Below are positions 58,274-64,000 of a stretch of DNA of 64,000 nt, piece after piece (position 1 is the stretch's first letter; every line of letters starts with the position of its first letter). Under the pieces are notes generated by a model. The model was not told where the DNA came from and ran no database searches. It saw nothing but the letters and a program-made list of their open reading frames with translations. The stretch is from NCBI RefSeq assembly GCF_016827675.1, contig NZ_JAERJA010000004.1, positions 282,161 through 346,160 on the forward strand, read 5' to 3'. The translations under genes were made by a program, and so were the position numbers. This DNA is from Nocardioides limicola (GTDB taxonomy: Bacteria; Actinomycetota; Actinomycetes; Propionibacteriales; Nocardioidaceae).

Positions 58274-59304
58274 GCGAACTGCGTGTCACCGGCCTGTACA
58301 AGGCCTTCGGCGACACTCCGGTGCTGCGCGGTGTCGACCTGTCGGTCGCCCAGGGGTCGCTGACCGCGGTGCTGGGCCCGTCCGGGTGCGGCAAGACCAC
58401 TCTGCTGCGGGTGATCGCGGGCTTCGAACGACCGGATGCCGGGTCGGTCCGGCTCGGCGACGTCGAGGTGTGCGGCAGGGGCCGCACGGTGCCCCCGGAG
58501 AAGCGCCGGGTGGGTGTGGTGCCGCAGGAGGGCAGCCTCTTCCCGCACCTGAGTGTGGCCGAGAACGTCGGCTTCGGGGCGTCCCGCAGGGCGCCGGGAC
58601 GGGCCACCCGGATCAGCACACTGCTCGAGCTGGTCGGTCTGGCCGGCTTCGAGCAGCGCCGCCCCCATGAACTCTCCGGCGGCCAGCAGCAGCGGGTCGC
58701 GCTGGCCCGGGCCCTGCTCCCCGGCCCGGAGGTGGTGCTCCTGGACGAACCGTTCAGCGCCCTGGATGCCGGGTTGCGGCACGCCGTCCGCGACGACGTG
58801 CGCGACGCCCTGCACGAGGTCGGCGCCACCGCCCTGCTGGTCACCCACGACCAGGAGGAGGCGCTGAGCATCGCCGACGAGGTGGCGGTGATGCGGGACG
58901 GGCTGGTGGTCCAGCACGGCACCCCCGAGCAGGTGTATCTCGAGCCCGCAGACCTGGCGGTGGCCCGCTTCGTCGGCGAGGCGATCGTGCTGGAGGCGCG
59001 CGGCGACGCGTCGATGGCCTCGACGGCGTTGGGTGAGCTGAAGCTGCGCGGCAGCGCCGAACGGGGGGCCACCGGTCAGGTGATGATCCGCCCCGAGCAG
59101 GTGCACCTCGTCAAGGTCGGTGACGGCATCCCGGCCACGGTGCAGCGCGCGGTCTTCCACGGCCACGACACCACCGTGCACCTGAGCGTCTCGCCGCCGA
59201 TGGTGGACGCGGTGGAGTTGGTGTGCCGGATCCAGGGTGCGCTCCCCGAGGCCAGTGAGGTGGCGATCCGGGTCGACGGAGCGGTGGCCTGGTTCCCTCG
59301 CTGA
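58270..59304 (+). CDS. Ferric iron ABC transporter ATPase (FbpC-like)
   Basis: 344 residues from GTG 58270 in a GTGA overlap. Walker A VLGPSGCGKTTLLRVIAGFE, signature ELSGGQQQRVALARAL, Walker B VVLLDEPFSALDAG and VTHDQEEALSIADEVAVMRD, with a C-terminal TOBE-like domain (GQVMIRPEQVHLVKVGDG). Energises the permease. Last gene of the iron operon. Confidence 0.92.
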   Translation: MSELRVTGLYKAFGDTPVLRGVDLSVAQGSLTAVLGPSGCGKTTLLRVIAGFERPDAGSVRLGDVEVCGRGRTVPPEKRRVGVVPQEGSLFPHLSVAENVGFGASRRAPGRATRISTLLELVGLAGFEQRRPHELSGGQQQRVALARALLPGPEVVLLDEPFSALDAGLRHAVRDDVRDALHEVGATALLVTHDQEEALSIADEVAVMRDGLVVQHGTPEQVYLEPADLAVARFVGEAIVLEARGDASMASTALGELKLRGSAERGATGQVMIRPEQVHLVKVGDGIPATVQRAVFHGHDTTVHLSVSPPMVDAVELVCRIQGALPEASEVAIRVDGAVAWFPR

Positions 59305-59325
59305 GGCGGGTGGCAGGATGGTCGG

Positions 59326-59877
59326 GTGACGATCATCGCTGCTGCTGACGGATCCGCTCTCGGCAACCCCGGCCCGGCCGGATGGGCCTGGTACGCCGAC
59401 GACGAGCGGTGGGCTGCCGGTGGCTGGCCACACGGCACCAACAACATGGGTGAGCTGACCGGCGTACTCGACCTGTTGCAGCAGACCGCGCACCTGGACG
59501 AGGACCTGCACGTCATCTGCGACAGCACCTATGCGATCAAGACGATCACCGAGTGGATGCCGGGCTGGAAGCGCCGTGGCTGGCGCAAGGCGGACAAGAA
59601 GCCGGTGGCCAACCTCGACATCGTCCAGGCGCTGGATGCCGCGATGGTCGGCCGTCGGGTCAGCTTCGAGTGGGTCAAGGGGCACGCCGGGCATCCGCTG
59701 AACGAGGCCGCCGACCGACTGGCCAATGCCGCCGCCGTCTCGTTCCGCGACGGCGCCGCCCTGCTCGCTGGACCGGGCTGGCCGGGAGCCCGGCCCGCAC
59801 AGCCCCGGTCCCACCCTGCTCAGGCCGGCCGTACCCCCGAGCCGGGGCCGTTCGAGGACGAGCCGGCACTCTTCTGA
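59326..59877 (+). CDS. rnhA: Ribonuclease HI
   Basis: 183 residues from GTG 59326. Catalytic residues D8 (ADGSALGNPG), E43 (NNMGELTGV), D66 (ICDSTYAIKT) and D130 (NEAADRLANAA), with His in WVKGHAGHPLNE. Degrades RNA in RNA-DNA hybrids. The C-terminal 50 residues are a Pro/Gly-rich tail not needed for the fold. Confidence 0.94.
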   Translation: MTIIAAADGSALGNPGPAGWAWYADDERWAAGGWPHGTNNMGELTGVLDLLQQTAHLDEDLHVICDSTYAIKTITEWMPGWKRRGWRKADKKPVANLDIVQALDAAMVGRRVSFEWVKGHAGHPLNEAADRLANAAAVSFRDGAALLAGPGWPGARPAQPRSHPAQAGRTPEPGPFEDEPALF

Positions 59878-59905
59878 GCGCCGCCTCCACACACAGGAGT
59901 CAGCA

Positions 59906-62206
59906 GTGACCGGAGCGCCGGAGACCGACATCGACGAGGCCGACCTGGTGGTGGGCCAGCCGACCGACCACGTGGCCGGTCCGAAGGCGGTGGCCATCGC
60001 TCTGAAACGGGCCGCTACCCAGATGGGTCCGGCTCGGGCCACGAGGGCGCTGACCGCGCTGAACCAGGTCGACGGGTTCGACTGCCAGGGCTGCGCCTGG
60101 CCCGACCCCGAGCACCGGCACAAGGCCGAGTTCTGCGAGAACGGCGCCAAGGCGGTGGCCGAGGAGGCCACCGGGCGCTTGATCGGCGCCGAGTTCTTCG
60201 CCGCACATCCGCTGGAGTCGCTGCGCACCCGCACCGACCACTGGCTCGGACAGCAGGGCCGGGTGGCCGAGCCGATGGTGCTGCGGCCGGGGGAGAGCCA
60301 CTACACGCCGATCACCTGGGACGACGCCTTCGCGTTGATCGGGGAGGAGTTGCGCGGGCTGGCCTCGCCGGACGAGGCGATCTTCTACACCTCCGGCAAG
60401 ACATCCAACGAGGCGGCCTTCTGCTATCAGCTCTTCGCCCGGGCCTTCGGCACCAACAACCTCCCCGACTGCTCGAACATGTGTCATGAGTCCACCTCGG
60501 TCGCCCTCGGCGAGACGATCGGCATCGGCAAGGGGTCGGTGAGCCTGGAGGACGTGCACACCGCCGAACTGATCGTGGTCGCCGGCCAGAACCCCGGCAC
60601 CAACCATCCGCGGATGCTCAGCGCGCTGGAGCAGGCCAAACGCAACGGCGCCCGGATCGTCTCGATCAACCCGCTCCGCGAAGCCGGACTGGTCCGGTTC
60701 AAGAACCCGCAGCACCCCCGCGGCGTCGTCGGTCGGGGCACCGTGCTGGCGGATCTGCACGTGCCGGTCCGGGTCAACGGGGATCTGGCACTGTTCCGGG
60801 GCATCGCGGCCCGACTGCTGGAGTGGGACGCGCTGGACCGTGCGTTCATCGACACCCACACCCACGGTTTCGACGAGTACGCCGAGTTGCTGCGGGCCGT
60901 GGACTGGGCCGAGCTGGAGCGTGGCTCGGGGTTGAGCGTCGAGCAGATCACCGAGGTGGCCGAGTTCTTCCGCGACTCCAAGGCCACGGTGCTGTGCTGG
61001 GCGATGGGGCTGACCCAGCACCGCAACTCGGTGGCGGTGATCGCCGAGGTGGTGAATCTGGCGCTGCTGCAGGGCAACATCGGCAAGCCCGGTGCCGGGC
61101 TCTGCCCGGTGCGTGGCCATTCCAACGTCCAGGGGGATCGGACGATGGGCATCTGGGAGCGGCCACCGGCCGCGTTCCTGGACGCGTTGGCCGCCGAGTT
61201 CGGCATCGAGCCCCCGCGCGAGCATGGGTACTCGACCGTGGAGGCGATCGCGGCGCTGCGTGACGACCGGGCGCGCGTCTTCATCGGGATGGGCGGCAAC
61301 TTCGTCGCCGCCGCCCCGGACACCGTCGCCACCGAGGCCGCGATGGCTCGGGCCGACCTGACCGTGCATGTCTCGACCAAGCTGAACCGGTCGCACGTGG
61401 TCACCGGCCGGACCGCGCTGATCCTGCCCGCCCTGGGGCGCAGCGAGCGGGACCTCACCGGAGGTCGGGAGCAGCGGGTCACCGTCGAGGATTCGATGTC
61501 GGCGGTGCACGCGTCCAGGGGTCCGCTGACGCCGGCCTCGCCGCACCTGCGGTCCGAGGTCGACATCGTCTGCTCGATCGCCGAGGCGACCCTGGGCGAC
61601 GACTCGTCGCTGCCGTGGTCACAGTTCCGTGCCGACTACTCCCGGATCCGGCAGAGCATCGGCCGGGTGGTCCCGGGCGCTGCGGCGTACGCGGAGAAGG
61701 TGGACGTCCCCGGTGGCTTCGTGATGCCGCATCCGCCGCGGGACACCCGCACCTTCCCGACCGCGCTCGGCAAGGCGGTCTTCACCGCCAGCCCGGTGGA
61801 GATCCTGGACGTGCCCGAGGGGCGGCTGCTGCTGCAGACGCTGCGTTCCCACGACCAGTTCAACACCACCATCTATGGTCTCGACGACCGTTACCGCGGC
61901 GTCAAGGGCGGCCGCCGGGTGATCTTCGTGCACCCCGACGACGTCACCGCCCTCGGCTTCGCCGACGGCGACCTGGTCGACCTCACCTCGGAGTGGCTCG
62001 ACGGCAGCGAACGCAGCGCGCCGTCCTTCCGGATCGTCTCCTACCAGCAGCCCCGCGGCTGCGCGGCCGCCTACTACCCCGAGACCAACCCGTTGGTGCC
62101 CCTGGAGTCGGTGGCGTTGGGCAGTCAGACGCCGACGTCGAAGTCGGTGATCATCCGGCTCACCGCAGCCGCCGATCAGACCCCGCTGGTGCAGCGATGG
62201 CCGTGA
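59906..62206 (+). CDS. FdhF/YdeP-family molybdopterin oxidoreductase
   Basis: 766 residues from GTG 59906 (GGAG upstream). A single short Cys motif (GFDCQGCAWPDPEHRHKAEF followed by CENG) replaces the usual four-Cys N-terminal cluster. Then ITWDDAFALIGEELRGL, FYTSGKTSNEAAFCYQLFAR, NMCHESTSVALGETIGIGKG and the molybdopterin-binding C-terminal domain (TTIYGLDDRYRGVKGGRRVI). Members include YdeP of acid resistance and formate-dehydrogenase-like enzymes; the true substrate is unclear. The fdhD gene following by overlap supports a formate-dehydrogenase-type maturation. Confidence 0.88.
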   Translation: MTGAPETDIDEADLVVGQPTDHVAGPKAVAIALKRAATQMGPARATRALTALNQVDGFDCQGCAWPDPEHRHKAEFCENGAKAVAEEATGRLIGAEFFAAHPLESLRTRTDHWLGQQGRVAEPMVLRPGESHYTPITWDDAFALIGEELRGLASPDEAIFYTSGKTSNEAAFCYQLFARAFGTNNLPDCSNMCHESTSVALGETIGIGKGSVSLEDVHTAELIVVAGQNPGTNHPRMLSALEQAKRNGARIVSINPLREAGLVRFKNPQHPRGVVGRGTVLADLHVPVRVNGDLALFRGIAARLLEWDALDRAFIDTHTHGFDEYAELLRAVDWAELERGSGLSVEQITEVAEFFRDSKATVLCWAMGLTQHRNSVAVIAEVVNLALLQGNIGKPGAGLCPVRGHSNVQGDRTMGIWERPPAAFLDALAAEFGIEPPREHGYSTVEAIAALRDDRARVFIGMGGNFVAAAPDTVATEAAMARADLTVHVSTKLNRSHVVTGRTALILPALGRSERDLTGGREQRVTVEDSMSAVHASRGPLTPASPHLRSEVDIVCSIAEATLGDDSSLPWSQFRADYSRIRQSIGRVVPGAAAYAEKVDVPGGFVMPHPPRDTRTFPTALGKAVFTASPVEILDVPEGRLLLQTLRSHDQFNTTIYGLDDRYRGVKGGRRVIFVHPDDVTALGFADGDLVDLTSEWLDGSERSAPSFRIVSYQQPRGCAAAYYPETNPLVPLESVALGSQTPTSKSVIIRLTAAADQTPLVQRWP

Positions 62207-62973
62207 CGAGCACCCGGCGGGCGATCGTGCGGCGGGGTCGGCCGACCACCGACGACCTGGCCGTGGAGGCGCCCCTGCTGTTGGCCCTGGACGGGGTCAC
62301 GGTCGCCACCTTGATGCGCACTCCGGGACATGACCTCGAGTTGGCTGCGGGCTGGCTCTGTGTCGAGTCGGGGGTACGCCGCGCCACCGACATCGTCGAA
62401 CTGCGGGCCTGCCGTGAGGACGACTTGGACCGGGTGCACCTCACCCTTGCTGCGGGGGTGCGGCCGCCTCGGCCGCGCGCCTATCTGACGACGGCCGCCT
62501 GTGGGGTGTGCTCGGCGGACCTGCTGGATCTTGCCCCGTTGCGGGGGGCGGCGCCGACGCCGGACTGGACGGTGCCCGCCGACGTACTCACCGGGCTGCC
62601 GGACGCGCTGCGGGCCCGGCAGCGGACGTTCGACCGCACCGGCGGTGTGCACGCGGCGGCGTTGGCGACCTTCGGCGGGGAGTTGATCGGGGTCTTCGAG
62701 GATGTGGGGCGCCACAACGCCGTGGACAAGGTCGTCGGCCGGGCCCTCCTGGACGGCCGACTGCCAGGCTCGGATCTGCTGCTGGTGACCAGCGGCCGGG
62801 TCTCGTTCGAGATCGTGCAGAAGGCGGTCGCCGCCGGGGTCGCCGGCATCGTCGCGGTCTCGGCGCCGTCGTCGCTGGCGGTGGACCTGGCTCGCGAACA
62901 CGGGCTGCTGCTGGCCGGCATGGTCCGTGACGGCGACCTGAACCTGTACGCCGGCACCGACCGGGTCAACTGA
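62197..62973 (+). CDS. fdhD: Formate dehydrogenase accessory sulfurtransferase
   Basis: 258 residues from ATG 62197, overlapping the oxidoreductase stop. C102 and C105 in ACGVCSAD form the sulfur-carrying pair; ELAAGWLCVE, GGVHAAAL and DVGRHNAVDKVVG are diagnostic. Transfers sulfur to the Mo cofactor of formate dehydrogenases. Forms a two-gene unit with the FdhF/YdeP-like protein. Confidence 0.95.
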   Translation: MAVTSTRRAIVRRGRPTTDDLAVEAPLLLALDGVTVATLMRTPGHDLELAAGWLCVESGVRRATDIVELRACREDDLDRVHLTLAAGVRPPRPRAYLTTAACGVCSADLLDLAPLRGAAPTPDWTVPADVLTGLPDALRARQRTFDRTGGVHAAALATFGGELIGVFEDVGRHNAVDKVVGRALLDGRLPGSDLLLVTSGRVSFEIVQKAVAAGVAGIVAVSAPSSLAVDLAREHGLLLAGMVRDGDLNLYAGTDRVN

Positions 62974-63046
62974 GGCGGCTGGCAGGGACAGCTCGCCTCG
63001 TGCTCAGTCACAAGCGCGACTGCGCCCGACGCGTAGCGCGTCCTCG

Positions 63047-63736
63047 TCAGCCCAGCGCCCGGTCCAACGCTGCTTCGACGTGCAAGGTGGTGCAGGGGAA
63101 CACCGGGACCTCCACGTCGGACTGTCCGACCAGCAACTCCAACTCGGTGCAGCCGAGGATCACGCCGCCGGCGCCGCCCTCCCACAGTCGCTCGATCAGC
63201 TTGACCACGGTGCGCCGGGAGGCATCGGTGACGTGCCCGTGGACCAGTTCGTCGTAGATGATCCGGTTGATCTCCGGGTGCTCCTGCTCCTCGGGGACCA
63301 CCACCTTGAGTCCGTGGGAGGCGATCCGGTCGGTGAAGAACCGGCGGCTCATCGCGAAGGTGGTGCCGATCAGGGCGACGGTGTCGATCCGATGCTCGGT
63401 GGCGGCCTCGGCCACCACGTCGCCCAGGTGCAGGAGCGGGATCTGGACCGCGTCCGCCACCTGCTCCGCGACCCGGTGGAAGGTGGTCGTGCACAACATC
63501 AGGAAGTCGGCCCCGGCTTGCTCCACCGAGCGGCCGGCGGCGGCCAGGATCTCGGCCACCTCGTCCCAGCGCTCCTCCTCCTGGAGGGCGGTGACCTCGG
63601 CGAAGTCCACCGACACCATCGCGGTGCGGGCCGAGGAGAGACCTCCCAGGCGACTCTCCACCCGCTGGTTGAGGAGACGGTAGTACTCGGCGCTGCTTTC
63701 CCAACTCATCCCGCCGATGAGCCCGATCGTCTGCAT
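63047..63736 (-). CDS. Aspartate/glutamate racemase family protein
   Basis: 229 residues. Racemase pattern IGLIGGMSWESSAEYYRLLN, catalytic Cys candidates in FLMLCTTTFHRVAE and LGCTELELL, and IPLLHLGDVVAEAA. Interconverts D/L-aspartate or a related acid without cofactor. The first motif has CTTT where CTNT is usual. Convergent with fdhD, divergent from the edge gene. Confidence 0.9.
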   Translation of the reverse strand: MQTIGLIGGMSWESSAEYYRLLNQRVESRLGGLSSARTAMVSVDFAEVTALQEEERWDEVAEILAAAGRSVEQAGADFLMLCTTTFHRVAEQVADAVQIPLLHLGDVVAEAATEHRIDTVALIGTTFAMSRRFFTDRIASHGLKVVVPEEQEHPEINRIIYDELVHGHVTDASRRTVVKLIERLWEGGAGGVILGCTELELLVGQSDVEVPVFPCTTLHVEAALDRALG

Positions 63737-63802
63737 CTGAGCAGTCTTGCACGTCCTACGGCATACTCACAGACGGTTGCCTAGTGCCGTGTCCCGGGAG
63801 TG

Positions 63803-64000
63803 ATGACGTTGAGTCCTCGATTGCCAGCAGTCTGGTGCGGCCTCCTCGGAGGCCTCTGTTGGCTTGCCGCGTTCGTCGCGGCGCGGGTGGGCTTGGATCG
63901 CGACCACCTCGCTGTCATTGCGCTCACCTGGACCGGGCTCGGGCTGGTGCTGGTCGCTGCGGCGCTGACCGGTTTGACCCTGGTCGCCGGGGCCCCGATC
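63803..64000 (+). CDS. Membrane protein, partial (cut by window edge)
   Basis: Open frame running off the end, starting ATG 63803 (GTG 63800 and TTG 63809 are alternatives; GGGAG at 63796-63800 fits the TTG best). Two hydrophobic helices are visible (VWCGLLGGLCWLAAFVAARV and VIALTWTGLGLVLVAAALTG). Identity cannot be decided. Confidence 0.55.
   Translation, partial: MTLSPRLPAVWCGLLGGLCWLAAFVAARVGLDRDHLAVIALTWTGLGLVLVAAALTGLTLVAGAPI

Overview
The window is about 70% G+C and densely coded, with many GTG/TTG starts, ATGA/TGATG gene overlaps, some probably leaderless messages, and actinobacterial marker genes. These include an LCP cell-wall protein, SepX/GlpR, mycobacterial-type cysteine desulfhydrase Cds1, the FurA-KatG pair, an AlkB-rubredoxin fusion, an O-mannosyltransferase and a eukaryote-type UGPase beside moeA-moaC-mog. 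The best guess is a Propionibacteriales/Nocardioides-like actinobacterium (inference). No rRNA, phage, conjugation or CRISPR locus is present; two tRNAs are.

Layout. 0-3.2 kb: a truncated TetR gene and an exported Ig-like protein, each behind a DosR/DevR-like box, then a second exported unknown and a saccharopine-dehydrogenase-family protein. 3.2-7 kb: copper defence, with CopB (CPH) P-type ATPase under a CsoR-type operator and a convergent multicopper oxidase + SHOCT operon. 7.3-13 kb: tRNA-Arg, LCP protein with an overlooked 56-residue partner, MscL, and a flavoprotein-membrane protein-TetR operon. 12.8-22.5 kb: SAF protein, FmdB, penicillin acylase family protein, 5-FCL, UGPase, coupled moeA-moaC-mog-GNAT, SepX, tRNA-Ala. 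22.7-33.3 kb: accessory-looking stretch of Tag glycosylase, four regulators with visible operators, Tat-exported amine-oxidase-like flavoprotein, decayed genes (GYD protein, SH3-like lipoprotein, IS481-type transposase), SDR, nitroreductase and VOC. 33.5-42.4 kb: CspA, acyl-ACP desaturase, lipase, WYL regulator with a divergent ABM-like gene, thioredoxin, FUSC protein, alkane hydroxylase-rubredoxin and a PucR-like regulator. 42.4-46 kb: acyltransferase and FurA-KatG. 46-51 kb: cobalamin riboswitch, BtuFCD-type transporter, CbiX-ferredoxin-like protein, Cds1. 51-64 kb: housekeeping and transport genes (metal-dependent hydrolase, Pmt, RsmI, TatD, ferric ABC transporter behind an IdeR-like box, RNase HI, FdhF/YdeP-FdhD, racemase) and a partial membrane protein.

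Themes. Metal and redox control is prominent: CsoR-like (twice), FurA, IdeR-like, B12 and DosR-like sites are all visible, feeding copper export, peroxide defence, iron import and cobalamin uptake. Lipid and hydrocarbon metabolism (AlkB-rubredoxin, desaturase, lipase, acyltransferase) forms a second theme.

The most unusual structure is a set of short tandem arrays that begin at or just after stop codons. A 21-bp unit recurs at three places (11 units), two of them in opposite orientation around a two-gene cassette, and unrelated 22- and 23-bp arrays occur at two further gene ends. Translational-start corrections are given where the ribosome binding site contradicts the longest reading frame.
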